DNA from: Gerris lacustris
Lineage: Eukaryota > Arthropoda > Insecta > Hemiptera > Gerridae
NCBI GenBank assembly: GCA_951217055.1
Contig: OX578282.1
Location: forward strand, 42,646,329 to 42,710,328
Direction: 5' to 3'
DNA: 64,000 bases
Shown: positions 20,902-34,119 of the stretch, in pieces
Layout of the letters: the number at the start of each line of letters is the position of its first letter
How positions within the stretch are numbered: the first letter of the stretch is position 1
Notes under the pieces: generated by a model
Told to the model about the DNA's origin: nothing
The model's database searches: none
What the model saw: only the letters and a program-made list of their open reading frames with translations
Translations under genes and position numbers: made by a program

Positions 20902-23504
20902 GTTCAGAACTATGAGACGCGCATGCGCAATGAATACACGTACGTAAATAATCACTTTCTACGCATCTAAACAAATATATAATGTTTATATTTCATATCA
21001 ATCGTAGATAATATATATTTTCATTGTGGTATAAAGTCTATCAAAATTTAAATTAAAATTTTCTCTTTATAGTATGACTACGAGAAAGTAAAAATTAAAT
21101 TAAATTAAAATGAATAAAGAACTGTACTAAGATCTCATTGAATGAACGAAGTAAAAATAAAATTAATAATTTGAAAAGAGAAATGTCCTTTTATAATTAA
21201 ACGAAAGTTAATAAAAGGAAAGAGGAAAATAACCACTGGAGAAGTTAGTGTCCCATGGAAATAGATTTTTCCAATTACAGGTGTCGGACGTTGGTAACAC
21301 TGATATGACAGGTTTTTAAAAAGGAGCCGCCTCTATCAGTGATAGAGTCGGGAACAGAGAGTTCCCGACAGATCTGCTCTGGATTCAAGCCTGTCAATTA
21401 ACCTGAGGCAGATGCTGCAGGGTTCCTTTGAAAGAAAAACCAGTTCTGCCAAAGCGATTTCAATTTGTCTTCGGTTGGTTTCGGAACTTTAAATTCGTTT
21501 TGAAACAAGATATTTTCACTTTTTTTTTCAAGATAGAAGATAGTATACTTATTAGTTGCTATCGGTAAAGTTGCTATATGCATATTAGTCTATCTTTCCT
21601 AGAGTGGATAATGAAAGTATTAAAATTACTTTAAGGGTAAATAAATTTGGTTAAAAGAAGGACGTAAAAGAAACTGTAAATAAATTATTGATAAAGCATT
21701 ATGTAAAATTTTTTGGAGGCTTATTAACCATCCTTCAGTCATCCAATCGAGCTGAAATTTCGCACATAGACTTTGTACCAATACAAAACATTTTAATAAA
21801 TTTAGAATCACCCAACTTAACATACACTGACTAACGACGTTGCTTGGAAAAACTCAATAACCCTGATTGATATGGACATTTTCAAAGTGCGTTTTTTTAA
21901 AAAAAACAAAAAAAAACAACAAAGAAACCGATGTCACACAACTAAAATGAATTTATAATATCAACTTTATTTTATAGGCTATAGTATTATTACTAAATTA
22001 ATTTGCATAGGATATACAACTTAGATTTTGGTTAACAAACTTTGTTATAAAAGTGTTCTAGGTGTGTAACTAAACTTGTGTAGTTACTTTTAAAGGCTAC
22101 CATTAGCGATATTTTGATTTGCCTTGTGCCAAAATGTCGCAAGACATTTATATTTTGAGCCAAGCTGAGAATGAACCAAGAAACGGCCAATACATCACAA
22201 AAGTGACCTATTTACTTCCTCTTTGAACAAACTACTCAAGACTTAATAACTGTAATGGTCAATTTACAAATTATATTAGTACGAAGGATGAAGACAAAGA
22301 AATACCTATGCATCCCGCCGAGAAGAACCGAACTACCGAGCTAATTATTTGGCTAAATTTGCATTTGCAAAATGATATCATATGATTTATAAAAAAAAAT
22401 TAAACTCATTCTTACAAAAGGAAAGAATCCTAGTTTCGATTCTAGGAGGTTGGAATAATTTTTATGTCTTCTTGTCCCCTTCATTTTTAATAACAATCTT
22501 AATGATTTGAGTTTCTAGTCATGGATAGCTACAAATTTAAACTTTCTTAATCTATAGCTTTTTACCCTTTCTCTTCAATGTTAGAAAACTTAAGTAGACG
22601 AGTCATCTAGTTTTATTTGTGATTGTGTCTAAGATATTTTTTCTCTTTTCTCAGTCACGGAGGATTTTTGAACAGTCAGGATGAATCTAACGATACACTA
22701 ATTCTAGATGATAAGTCAAACTCTTCTCTCGACTCGTGGAGAAAAGAGTTGTTAGTTTAATTTTCGACTGAATAGAATTGCAATGTTTGGTTTTTTATGA
22801 CAGGGAGAACGAATTTTAGAAATTACAGGAAATGCAGTTAAATATTATCTAAGGATCGCAGTAAGACAATTTACTATATAGTATCCGCTAAAATCTCTCA
22901 AATTAAAAAAAGTTAATTAGACAATATTCAATCCCAAATTTCATCATTCAAAATTCGTTTTATGTTTTATCTAACTAGTGTGTTATCCGTCACGGCTTGG
23001 CCCGCGATTTTTTGTACTGTGCTTTTAATTTGATCAAACTGTATTTTTTCCAATCCACCTTGCGGAAAATACTCAAGCCCCCTTTTTCTAAGTGGCGCCA
23101 ACCTGATTTCAACAAATTCACTTCATTAGCCATTCATTCTCTACTATTTACAAAATAATAAAATATGCAACACTTCATTTTCTGCCTACTTTTATTTTTT
23201 TCTCCCTGCTTTTTAAGTTCAGGAAAGAAAAGACGTACTTTACTCCCTCTAAATTAAACTAATAACATAACTTTGTCTACAATAATTTTACATAAATGTA
23301 TTTTATGAATTTATTCCATAAATTGTCATGTAATCTATTATTAGCAAAAAAAAAGAAGAGAGAGGGAGGAGAAAAAAATCAAATGAGAGAATATCAGATA
23401 ATGCCGAAGATATTACAGTCTCATACCTATATACCGTCGAATATATAATATTATTAGTATATAGATATACATATTCTATGTGAGCCACTGGTGATAAAGT
23501 AAAA
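20902..23504. other. Unannotated DNA
   Basis: No gene accepted. 21331-21369 holds two adjoining palindromes, CTCTATCAGTGATAGAG and GTCGGGAAC/GTTCCCGAC. A small minus frame (21398-21583) ending in FKVPKPTEDKLKSLWQNWFF looks faintly protein-like but is not recognised. 23341-23390 is purine-rich. Confidence 0.3.
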
Positions 23505-24097
23505 AATCGGTCAAAGACAACTCAGACAAACTTTCTCATGTAAGAGTTTATAATTACTTTGGCCTTTTGTATGTACATTTAATTATTATTGAACATTTTA
23601 TGAACATTTATCATAAAAATAACTTCTCCTGGGCGGGGACTCGAACCCGGGCTCTCTCTGTCCGCGTTTTTAGCTATTTTCTCAGGAACTAGATTTTTCC
23701 CGGGAAAACGGATTCTTATTTAAATGGACTACATTATAAATTTTTTTAAATCAAAATCGTCGGAACCGTTTTCGAGAAATACTTTTTTTTCACGTTTCTT
23801 CAGAGTTTTTGGAATTTGGGGGTAGCACCCCCAAATTTGGAGCTAAAATTCATTTCTCGATTTAGCCTCGGGGTATGATTTTTCTGAACATGTATGCCAA
23901 ATTACGTCAAAATCGGCCCAGTAGTTTAGGCTCCAGGCGTCTGCACAGACGACAGACGACAGATGACAGAAGACAGACAGACATTTATTAAAAACCACTT
24001 TTTTGGACGCAGGGGACCTCAAAACGTGAAAATCCATGAAAAACTCAAAATCGAATTTTCGCGCTATCACAATACTTTCTCTTTATATGAGAAAGTA
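23505..24097 (+). repeat. R2 copy 2
   Basis: Same start (AATCGGTC...GACAACTCAGACAAACTTTC) and the same 3' hairpin (TACTTTCTC / GAGAAAGTA, ending 24097) as copy 1. The minus-strand tRNA-like segment (23626-23688) has a perfect box B, GGGTTCGAGTCC. It abuts the TTAA-flanked MITE. Confidence 0.8.
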
Positions 24098-24114
24098 AAA
24101 AGGAGGGGAATTAA

Positions 24115-24467
24115 GGCTCTACCACCCTTTGAGGTTAGAAAAATCATTAAAATGAAAATTTTATTGGTTCTAAGCAAATTATCAAAAATCTAAGTGCAGG
24201 CTTCATTCCTAATTTTAATTCTGCACAATTTGAGCCCTATTTCAACCACCTACTACAATAAATACTACAAGTATTTCAATACAACGAGTTTTACTGTTGT
24301 ATTAAAATGGCGCCTGTACTATTTATCATAGTAAGTTAAAATAGGGCTCAAATTGGGCAGAATTAAAATTGGGAATGAAGCCTGTACTTAGATTTTTGAT
24401 ACCTTGCTTAGAACCTAATAAAATTTTCATTTTAATGATTTTTCTAACCTCAAAGGGTGGTAGAGCC
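24115..24467. mobile_element. Long-TIR MITE with TTAA duplication
   Basis: TTAA at 24111-24114 and 24468-24471 flanks GGCTCTACCACCC...GGGTGGTAGAGCC. Inverted arms of about 132 bp (24115-24246, 24334-24467) differ at only a handful of positions and enclose about 87 bp. TTAA insertion is the habit of piggyBac and Kolobok transposases; the termini do not let me choose between them. Confidence 0.8.
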
Positions 24468-24499
24468 TTAAGTCCAGAATGGTCTTTAAGCTTTGAAAT

Positions 24500-24842
24500 T
24501 ACTTAGGAAAGGATTTCTTTTTAGGATTCACGCATCTATTAATAATTATATATTTTCAATATCAACCCAGGGATGCGATGGGAACTGGAAAGGAAGGAGA
24601 AAACAGAAGGACAAAACCTCTTTTCCTGGAAAATTAATAATTAACATGTACTCTTCAGTCGGCGTGAATCAATTACTAATTTACAAGCTTTGCAAGTTAA
24701 ATTTGATCCATATAGAGGGCATCTAGATATTTGTTTTTAGCCAAAAATTATAATGTGTCTTGACCGTAGTTTATAAACCTATCTAAAACAAAAACACAGA
24801 CATAGTAAAACAATCCGTAGCGAAGCACGGGAGTCCATCTAG
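24500..24842 (+). mobile_element. R6 Helitron-like element, forward
   Basis: AATCCGTAGCGAAGCACGGGAG then CCATCTAG (24839-24842) is a decayed R6 3' end. ACCCAGGGATGCGATGGG and CCTGGAAAATTAATAATTAA inside match the 26.8 kb copy. The 5' boundary is uncertain. Confidence 0.45.
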
Positions 24843-26729
24843 AAGTAATTAAAATAAGATTATGGAAAAAATAATAAATAATAATAATAAAAAAAATAGC
24901 CAATAGAAATTGACAAAGACCAGTTTTAGACCACTTTAGTTTGTCCAAATTTGAGAAGTGATTTAATTTTCTAGTTTTAGGTAAATTAATTCAAATTGTC
25001 GGATCTGTCCAGACGACAGACATATATTTAGACGTGCAAATATTATATCTATATATTCTACGTACTATATTAAACAAGTTAGAAGGGACATTTTACGTTG
25101 TTGTTGTTGTTGTTTTATTTAATGCACATATTGTGTTTTGAGATTGAATTTAAATTTAAGTTCTAAAGTTTAAATGAAATGGTTATTATTATTTTAAATA
25201 TTGGATAAATATGTAGGTAAAAATGTACCTTAATGTAAATAAATCTTAATATTACAACTTTCTTACGAAATCAAAGTTTACCTGATTATTAAATAGATAA
25301 GCTATCAGTAAACCACCGAGTTTTTTTTATCCGTTTCTATTGGAGAACTGCAGCCGTAACGATGAAGTAATTAATGCAGCTTGCTTGTCTTAAATAAAAA
25401 CAAGATTACTTCCCGTTACCACCGGTTGATTACGTCTTTAAAAGTCACATATATTAATTAATAAATTTAATATTGTTGATGGTATCAATGTCAGATTGAA
25501 ATTTCTTAAGTCTTCTATGACATCATGTTATGTGTAAGTTCCGTATATGAACGAGTGTATTGACCGTGAAGTTCTAATTAGTCTACTAAACTAATATCAC
25601 CGCTCACTCCAGATTATGATGCTTTTATAAATTATATTTTATACAAAGTGCAGACTTGAGGAAAAGGTCATCAACATATATACAAGGGTGAGTCTTCGTA
25701 GCATCGGTCTTTACCAAGGTAAAACTTGGATTTTGAGAGGTACCAATCTTTACTTAGAGGTCAAGGATTCCTCCTCTCACCTCTTAAGATCCCCAGGCAA
25801 CGAAAAAACCGGCAATTTTTTTTTAACAAATTATTACGGAAGAAGAAAAAAAGTTGAACAATTGAACCACTAGTAATTCTATATGAGTCAATACAATTTT
25901 TTAAGTTATTCTTTAGAAGTCCTTGGTCTTTTTAGTAGAGGTTTGACTGAATTTGAAACTCATAAAGATGTTTGTTACATTTTTAAAAAAAGTGAACATT
26001 GATTTGAATACTTTTTCTTTCAAATTTTAGAAGGTACGAAAATCGAAATCACGAAGCAGATGAATTGAGGTTTTAAATCTGGTATAGTATTATATGGTGA
26101 ATTTGAAAGGACACAACTTAAATTTAGTTCAAAGGAAACGGTAAGACATTTTGAGTAGAATAAAATCAATTAAATTCTGGTTTTTCTTACCAGAGAGCCG
26201 TGTAACTTGGCCTTAAGTCAATCACGTCCAAACGGCTGATCAGATTTTGCTGGTTTTTGGGTTCAATGTTAAGCTGAATTCTGCGGGCGATGTAGGTAAT
26301 AAATCTTTTTGTAGCTCAATATGGGACAGAGAACAGGGTTTCTAAATAGATTTCAAAATTCTAATTTTATTTTTTTATAAAAAAATGTATTTAACCAAAA
26401 TTGCAGTAGAAGCTACAGACAAAATTTTATGTTTTGTGAAAATTTCTATAGGAAGAACTGTTCAATCGCTGTCAAAAAATATTTAAATTCATTTTTTAAA
26501 CATACATATATTATTTTAGTTATTAATCACCAAGAACATAATTTTTTAAATCATATCTTAACATGCCTGAACCTTTATGACATAATATAATTATCACCAC
26601 TTCTTTAAACTCTTAAAGTAACATCTTCATGCATATGTAGGATAATCATTTCTAAATTATATTGATATCTGCCTATAGGGATTGTACAAAATTTCATTCC
26701 TAAGGGGGTCATAGGGACAAAGTTAGAAA
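24843..26729. other. Unannotated AT-rich DNA
   Basis: No gene recognised. A short GTT microsatellite lies at 25097-25114. The frame at 25688-25873 shows no known protein. Confidence 0.3.
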
Positions 26730-27111
26730 AAAAGGGAATTGAGCCCAGACTGATCTCCTAAAGTTAGGAAGTTAATAATTGAGAGAGGGCTCCTGTTTTG
26801 GATGTAAACATATAATATATTAATAAAAGATAATTCCAATTTCAACTCAGGGATGTGAAAAGACACGGGGGGATACAGAAGGAAAATACCCCTGCTTTTC
26901 CCGGAAAGTTAACTTTTAAGAATTTTTCATCTGTAGTCGGAATTAATTAGTAAATTAGGATATCTGCAAATTATATTATCAAAGGGGAGGGATAGAATCT
27001 AGATATTCTCGATTAGCAAAATAATTTAAAAGTTTCTTGATGGTAGTATATATAAACCCAACAAATTAGAAAAATAACACACTCCATAGCGAAGCAAGGG
27101 TATCCAGCTAG
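26730..27111 (+). mobile_element. R6 Helitron-like element, forward, intact 3' end
   Basis: ACTCCATAGCGAAGCAAGGG then TATCCAGCTAG ends at 27111 with T next. GGGATAGAATCTAGATATTC and TTTCTTGATGGTAGT are the inverse of blocks at 12.8 and 15.0 kb. The 5' end is not fixed. Confidence 0.5.
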
Positions 27112-29053
27112 TTATGTATAAAAAAGTTTAGTGCGATTTTTATCGGACAGTATTTTTTTATTTATAGGATAGCTCGTATTAATTTCTAAAAGTACCGGTC
27201 CAGAAAATTTAAGGAAAAAAGTCAAGTTGAACACTGCTATCTCAAAATCATCTAACCTTTCTTACACTTGGAGTATTGTTCAGAAAACTAAAAGAAATTT
27301 CAAATTAACTGTTGATCTATGTGCCCTACCCTAGTTTTTTTTAAAAAAAATAGTGTATTGGCATCACCTTTCGCGCATCTTCCCAAAATTTGAAAAAATA
27401 CACAAAACTAATTCCAGGACAGATAGTAAAGACACAAAAATATAAATTCCATAAAAGATAGAAAAGATAGAAAAAGAACATAAATTAATATTTCTATGTC
27501 AAATTCCTTTAGGTATTACTGTTTTCGAAAACCGGTAAACCTTCTTCATTATAACCTTAATAAAAAAATTGTATCCTTATTTGTGGAATGTGGTAATACT
27601 TTCAGAAGCATTAGTGAAATGTTAAGTTATAAACATGACTTTACTAATGATCTAACTTCTGTAAGAGACATGGTCTATTGCGGTTCCTGTTTTAACTCCG
27701 AACCCCTTGCACCTTTAAAATAATTAAAAGATGGTAAATCTTATTACTTGTCAGAGCTTTATTGGTGTAGAATGGATAAAAAACTTACTTAATATATTTT
27801 ATCGTACAGTTAAGTCGTAATTTATTCAAAAGCTATATTGAAGTCATCCAATTAAAGTTCCTGTTTTTTGTTTTTGTTTTTATATACAAAGGGATATTTA
27901 TTAGTACCTTGAGGAAGTAGAATGGAAAGGATTGATCCTTTGGGGTTTTTTTTCTACCCGAAAAGATTCAGGAAAAGGTTCATCTTTCACAAGTACAAGG
28001 TAACCAAAAAGAAAGTGATTAAATTTAATCCTTGTCCAGGATATTAAAAAGTTAATGAGAAAGAAGGAACCCTTATAAAGTAGTCCTGTCTTAAGCGTGT
28101 CCTTGACGATAAACTGGAGGACGGGACGAGTTGGAGAGGTTCTCTTATTCCACTACGTTGTGCAACTAACAGAGTTGAGGGTGGTACATCAAGTTATGCA
28201 ACGAAGAAGCAACTTCTTGGTCTCTGGTCTGAATCAGTTGTGCAAGATTCTTCTCCCTAAACCTCATCTTAAGATGCTACCTTTCACCCGATCTCTTTAA
28301 ACCTGCATCAAACTAAAAGTAAAGACATTAAACAAAACAACCTTTATTCCAAAATAAAAACAATTCTTAAAAATGAAATCTTTATAATAATTGACGAATC
28401 CTGGTCAATAAGATTTGAGATATAACTATTTTTCAATCTCGGGACCACAATAATAACCCGATGCAGCAGCATATCACCATCCTTGCTATATATCCCTTCT
28501 GTCTTTCTTACTGTCCTAAATTAATACAAAGAAATAATAAAAAAAAAACTAAAATAATTTTTTATCCCTAAGGACCCATACAACACCACAATAGAGAATA
28601 TTTAAGGGATCACCTTCATCTATATCTAAAATATATAATTTATATTCATCTAGTTATAAAAATATGTAAATCGAAACGAAAGTTCAGCACCGAATATAAA
28701 ATTACTATTCTATAGCTAATAATTTAATTTTTTTTTTCGTCCAAACATTTTTTTTTATTTCTAGTTATTCGTTAGATTATTTATTTTTTTATTTAGTTTA
28801 AAGTCCGTTGGCATAATAAAAAAAAAAATACTTAAGTATTTATATCTTTGAGCACGAGCTTCGATTTGTCAATCCGTTATACTCATAACTTTAAAATTTA
28901 AAAGATAAACTTTCTGAACTGTCATACAAATTATAAGTTTTTACATATTATACTATAAAAATATTTACGGTCTCTCTCACACATTTTTTATTTTTCATTC
29001 GTTTTAAGTTAAAATTAATTCGTGGGTCTGCATATTGCTTTTTTAGTTTATTA
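27112..29053. other. Unannotated AT-rich DNA
   Basis: No gene accepted. A 75-codon frame (27496-27723, +) with a moderately balanced composition is not recognised. Multiple T and A runs at 28720-28830. Confidence 0.3.
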
Positions 29054-29328
29054 TCTACATAAATAAAAATTAATCTTTGTATGTCTCTTATGCCTTCCTA
29101 AACCGTTCATCCGATTGCGATGAAACTTTGGGGAATGGTTGGACGCATGCCCGGGAAGGTTTCTGAGTTAGTAAAACTATGTTCCGATAAGATGGCGCGT
29201 CGTTTTACTGAATCTGTGGATTTCATATTGTTTAACTGCCACTGAACAATATGAAATTCACACATTCAGTGAAACAGATGAAATTCATTGACTGTTAGGC
29301 AGTACGATGTTCGCCGCGGGTCAGCTAG
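29054..29328 (+). mobile_element. Non-autonomous Helitron, 275 bp
   Basis: It begins TCTACATAAATAAAAATTAA after A (29053) and ends GCCGCGGGTCAG then CTAG (29325-29328) before T, so it sits between A and T as Helitrons do. Inside, TGTATGTCTCTTATGCCTTC and CCGTTCATCCGATTGCGATG are motifs I associate with insect Helitrons. An internal hairpin pairs about 29197-29232 with 29248-29275 (GATTTCATATTGTT with AACAATATGAAATTC) over some 26 bp with two mismatches. Confidence 0.6.
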
Positions 29329-29584
29329 TTTTTAATAAAATATAATTTTAAAATAACTCATATAAAAGAAACATCTATTGTATAGTTAGCCATGGATTTT
29401 ATTAGTATAAATTGCTGCCGAGCTTACCGAAGCATTTTACGGGGTATAAAAGTTCTTTTATTCCTTTCCTTTTGCGCCTTGATAGAAAGAAAACAACAAA
29501 AACATTGGTTTATTGGAGGATGGTCCACTTCATACCAGTACATCTACTCGGTGGGATCGATTATCAGTTTGAAACATGTATAAT

Positions 29585-29690
29585 CTCGCTGGGATTCGAA
29601 CTTATCCCACATAGGTTGGTATCGGGACTATGGTCAAGCGATTTGCGATTTCACTAACCTCTCTTCTCCACCCATCCTATACTGCCTTAA
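29585..29690 (-). repeat. tRNA-SINE-like segment
   Basis: On the minus strand, AAGTTCGAATCCCAGCGAG holds a good box B (GTTCGAATCCC at about 29591-29601) preceded by AGAGGTTAGTG and CGCTTGACCATAGTCCCGAT, the order seen in tRNA-derived SINE heads. Box A is imperfect and there is no second copy in the window. Confidence 0.35.
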
Positions 29691-31904
29691 TTAATTCTCT
29701 AGAATATAACTGGTTTGAGTGCACATAATTATTTTTCACCTTACAAAATCCTCATTATTGACAGGTTTTAAGGTCTAAATGGGGTGTAGCTCGTGTTATC
29801 AACCAATTAATGCAAATTATATTTTCTCATCCTTCTAGGAATTAAACCTGGGATGTCTTAAAGATGTATCTTTCCACTCAAAAATAAAAACGTACATTAA
29901 GCTGCTTATATATTAAAGAAATGGCTGCATTAATTTAATCTGCCTTATTTAATTTTTTTTTTTAAACCTGTCAATCATTTTTCTGAACTTTTTAATCATT
30001 GAAAATCCTAATTTGTATAAGATAAATTTTGTTAGTATTAGTCACATGTAAAGAATTCACAAGATTTCAATATTTAGAAGCCTGTTTTTTTTTTTGTTTT
30101 TTTTGCACAATTCTTATGTAAGATGCAACTGAAGGAATGACATTAGAATAACCTTTAAAAAAAAAAAAAAAAAAAAAAATTGTTTATAAAAAAACTTTAT
30201 AAAGTATATAAAAAAATAAGTTTTATTTTTAAAATCGGATAGAAGGGTAGAGTTTAATAGATTATTTTCATTTTTATCAACCCTAAATTTTAGAAATTTA
30301 AACAATATTTTTTCAGTACATAGCTGACTATACTTAAAAGTTAGTAGAATCAAACCTTTTGGCTTACCTTTAGGCTTTTGAAGATTTCCTAAAAAGAGAG
30401 AGGAAAACTTGTACAAAATATCATTGCATTAAACAGTAGATAGAGTGGGGAAGTAAGAAATTTCTTTTGGAATAAGAAGTAAGAAACTGTCGAAAGAGAG
30501 GTTAGTCATATCCGAAGAAATTAATGCTGTTAACATAACTCCGGAACAAGAATATAAACATTCCAAAACTCCATTCCTTTCTTTTGACATTTTATTTCGA
30601 TAACCTGACATTAATAAGACACAGATACAGATTTTTATTTTGTTTAACAGTATTGTTTGTGTTATTTTTATTTATTTATTTTATATTTACCCGTCCCGTT
30701 TTATATTATCGTCCTCTTTTTTTTTATGAAAGAAATTTATTTGTTTTCCTCCAAGTTAAAGTCGATACCTTTTTGCACACCGTCAAAGCCCCATGGATAA
30801 TTATAAGATTATCCTCGTGGATTGTTTACATAGATAGAAAAGACTACAATTGATAAAACAGTGATGTTGTTAATTATACAAAAAAAAAAAAAATAAATAA
30901 ATAAATAAACTAATAGTGATTTATCGTGTCATAACATGAAACATTAAAACCACGATTTATTTAAGTGATAAAAAAATACAAAAGCTTTAAGCTAGAAACT
31001 AGAGCCCCACTGTTATTGATAACCCACTTTACTAGATATATCAGTGTACAGTGTTTATTAGGAAGATTGCTTCATGGGTGGTATTCTTCCTAATCCAGTG
31101 ACTCAGCAAAACTTGCAGGCACATCCTGAAGTTTCTAATTGATTGGGGGGGGGGGGGGGGGGGGTATTTGTAGTGGTAACAGGAAAAGGGAATTACTTGT
31201 TCATTTTCCAATACATGGAAATGAACAGTGGAGTCAATATTAATTCTTTTAAGTTGTACAACCAAAAACTTGAGAAACAGTAATATTTCCTGTCAGAAAC
31301 CTAAACAGAAATTTCTGGCAAATATAATATTTTTCTTAAAACAATTTTAAACTGTTCTTGATTAAGACTTATAATAAGATTATTAGAGACTGTTCTTAGT
31401 TTGAATAAAGTATTTTGATATTTTAATTTAGCTGAATAAGCTTCAATATTCAATAGGACTTATAATTTATTAAATTTATTTGATAAAAATACTACTTATT
31501 AGTTATTACTCATAGAATACACAACATAATTATACCTCGGAGTATAAAATTAATGTTGATATAATCACATCAGCTCCGTCACATCTTGGAGCATATCTCA
31601 CGACGTAATTTGAAATTTTGTATACAAGTTAAACTTTTTTGCCCAAAAACAGGAAAATATTGCGAACATAAACACTCAAAATTTATTTGATCAGCGACAA
31701 TTTTTTGTAATTTTTGAGTGGGGTATAATAATACAAATATATATCGCGTTTCCAAAATAGCGGACATTATTCCTAAAAGAACCAAATAATTGCTTTGCTA
31801 AGATGCTAAAGAAGAATATATGCACACCTTGCTTCCCAATAGTGCAACTTTTTATACATATTTTAGTTAAAAAAAAAAAATAAATAAAAAATAATGGTTC
31901 CCAA
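29691..31904. other. Unannotated AT-rich DNA with homopolymers
   Basis: No gene recognised. A-run about 30157-30179, A-run with AAAT repeats 30880-30908, G-run of about 20 at 31145-31164. Frames here are low-complexity. Confidence 0.3.
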
Positions 31905-32070
31905 ATTTGAGCGACAGACAGACACGGAACCAAAAATGTTTGATATACGTTTGATTGATGTTTGATATATATTTTTATTTTGGAATTTTTGTAATCGGAG
32001 AAATAAAAATATTTCGCTCTTAAGATCAATCACGTACTTTTCATTACCTTCGGTAAGCTCGGAAGCAAAA
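31905..32070 (+). repeat. R1 3'-end fragment, forward
   Basis: GACAGACAGACACGGAACCA and the terminal part GGTAAGCTCGGAAGCAAAA are the R1 tail; the 5' half and both monomers are missing. The outer GCTTCCG arm of the hairpin is decayed. Confidence 0.65.
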
Positions 32071-32180
32071 TTTATTTATTTAAAAAATATTATATTTCAA
32101 AAAATATTATATTTTATTATATAACATTTATTTAAATATATATGAAAAAAAAACAAAAACAGCCATTATTTTTCCTAATA

Positions 32181-32255
32181 TGGTGTCTGGGGGGGGGGGG
32201 GGGGGGAAGGGGGGCACGTGGCCCCCTGTGACCCCCTGGATACGTTACTGCTTTT
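32181..32255. mobile_element. hAT-like terminus next to an 18-G run
   Basis: CCCCCTGGATACGTTACTG is close to the inverse of CAGTGGCGTATCCAGGGGG, a common hAT end. The G-run at 32189-32206 and CCCCC blocks fit a decayed GC-rich hAT MITE. The partner end is not found; a second G-run (32394-32408) lies 200 bp on. Confidence 0.35.
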
Positions 32256-32431
32256 GTCGATTTAACTTGTTACAGCATAATCAGATAGTTCCCAGTTCGC
32301 CTCTCACAGTGATACCAGTGAATTCTATCTATACCAGCATGACTGCGCCTCTTTCTAACCTTAATGTTTTATCTAGGTTATGTTTTTGGGCTAGGGGGGG
32401 GGGGGGGGACAATAGTTACTTATGCACCTAG

Positions 32432-32604
32432 AGAGTAAAGTAAGCCATTATTCCCAGAGTGAAAAAGATGGTTCTTGAGGCGATGCCGAAGCCGAAGGAA
32501 CCATGCGATCCTTTAATCCCGAGGCGACCCGAATAAGCTAATTAGCTCCCGAGGCGCAGCCGATGGAGATAATTATCGCGAGGGGAATAATGGCACTTTA
32601 CTCA
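32432..32604. repeat. CpG-rich MITE, 173 bp
   Basis: GAGTAAAG..GCCATTATTCCC at the left is the inverse of GGGAATAATGGC.CTTTACTC at the right. The interior is unusually CpG-rich for the window, with repeated CCGAGGCG/GAGGCGA motifs, and has no open frame. Confidence 0.6.
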
Positions 32605-34119
32605 TGAGATGCATACAATATTTTATCTTCAGTAGGGAGATAATACACATTTTCGTCTATTGCACAGTTTTTATTTATTATTTTAATAAATAACAATAAT
32701 TATTAGCATTTTTAATTGCAGATATAAGAGATTCAATATTAAAAATAAACAGGTCAAGTGTGTGCTAGTCAGCACACAGCGAGGGTCCGTAGGCCACAAA
32801 ATATAGTGTTTAACTGTAAAGTGTATAAACAGTGTTTTTTCAAAATGCTAAAAAGCTTACTTTGAACCATTCTAAGGGTCTGATATTCTCAAAACACATA
32901 AACAAACTTCTGATAAAGTATTTTTTTGCCACTGAACCGGACTACAACCATATATAAATACATCGAAAAGACCATAATTATAAAAAAAACGTATTTTGTC
33001 AATAAAAAATAAAATAATATTTTTTTCGAAATTTCCAAAAAGTGGTATCTTTACTTTTGGTCGAAGAATGTTCAGGAATTTTTTCAGATTTTTTGCACTT
33101 CACATAAGCGAGATAGAGGGGGGGGGGGGGAGACACGTTTCACACCCACTTCAAACTTGCCTACGCTCGCCCTATCAAAGTTATATCCAAAGAATTATAT
33201 ATTTTTGTAATCAGCTCGACGCGACGTACCCTTTCATATGATACCACGGTGTCGAAAAAAAATAAAAAAATGTTAACCCTTAAGTTTTTTTACCCTAATT
33301 TTTTTAAAAATATTTTTTTTAAGTCGCTATATTTTTAAAATATGTAGGATAGGTACAAGACACATACATGCCAAATTTCAAAGTGATCGGACGAAAGGTG
33401 TAGTCGTGAGAGTAGAATTGGAATTAAACTCAAACAGAAGGTTATTTAGATGCAGGTTATAAACAAAGATAAACAAGGTCGAAAAAGCAGTGTCGCCAAC
33501 CTGATTTCAACAACTTCATTACATTAGCCATTCATTTTCCATTATTTATAAAATATGTAATTAACTTTTTCGCCCTACTTTTACTTTTTCTTAGTACTTT
33601 TTGAGTTCAGGGAAGAAAAGACTTACTTTAGTCCCTCTGATTTAATCTAAAATCATAACTTTTTCTCTCTACTGGAGATCAAAGAAATTTCTGTCACTTA
33701 AAAAACAACATTAAAAATGCGATGCTCTTAAATATAGTATTAGGAAGTTAGGATATTACTGGAGGTTGCTCGGTTTTCACTTTTAGCGAATTTTCAAAGA
33801 AAATTTCGCTATTGCAATGGCTTCAAAATTTTTGTAATGCGAATTTTTGAAAAATTTTTCCATGGAAATCCGTTTTAGACCATTCTGAATCGATTCCTAA
33901 AATTTAACATTTTTTTTTATGTATGTATGTATATATGTATGTATATATGTGTCACTCCAGACGATATCTCTCCTTAGGATGCACTTAAAAATTTCAAACA
34001 AATTTTAAAATGTCAATAATATCAAAAGAAAGGATGAGTTCATTGGCCAGAATTTTAGGAGTTCATTTAGGGGTCAAATTTTTACAATTTAGGGTCAAAA
34101 ATAGCATAAAAACGTGTGT
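32605..34119. other. Unannotated DNA
   Basis: No gene recognised. G-run at about 33119-33130, a TATG/TATA microsatellite at 33917-33951, and an isolated CCAAATTTCAAAGTGATCGG module near 33371 resembling those inside R1 and R2. 33480-33670 repeats 23095-23280 loosely (GGCGCCAACCTGATTTCAAC, then CTTTA.TCCCTCT), so both are probably fragments of one further repeat. Confidence 0.35.

Noticed and set aside
21331..21347. CTCTATCAGTGATAGAG, which resembles a bacterial tetO operator
   Set aside because: A chance 17-bp palindrome in eukaryotic DNA with no tet genes or vector sequence nearby.
33480..33670. Possible retroviral or LTR sequence
   Set aside because: No LTR pair, primer-binding site or pol-like frame found here or elsewhere in the window.
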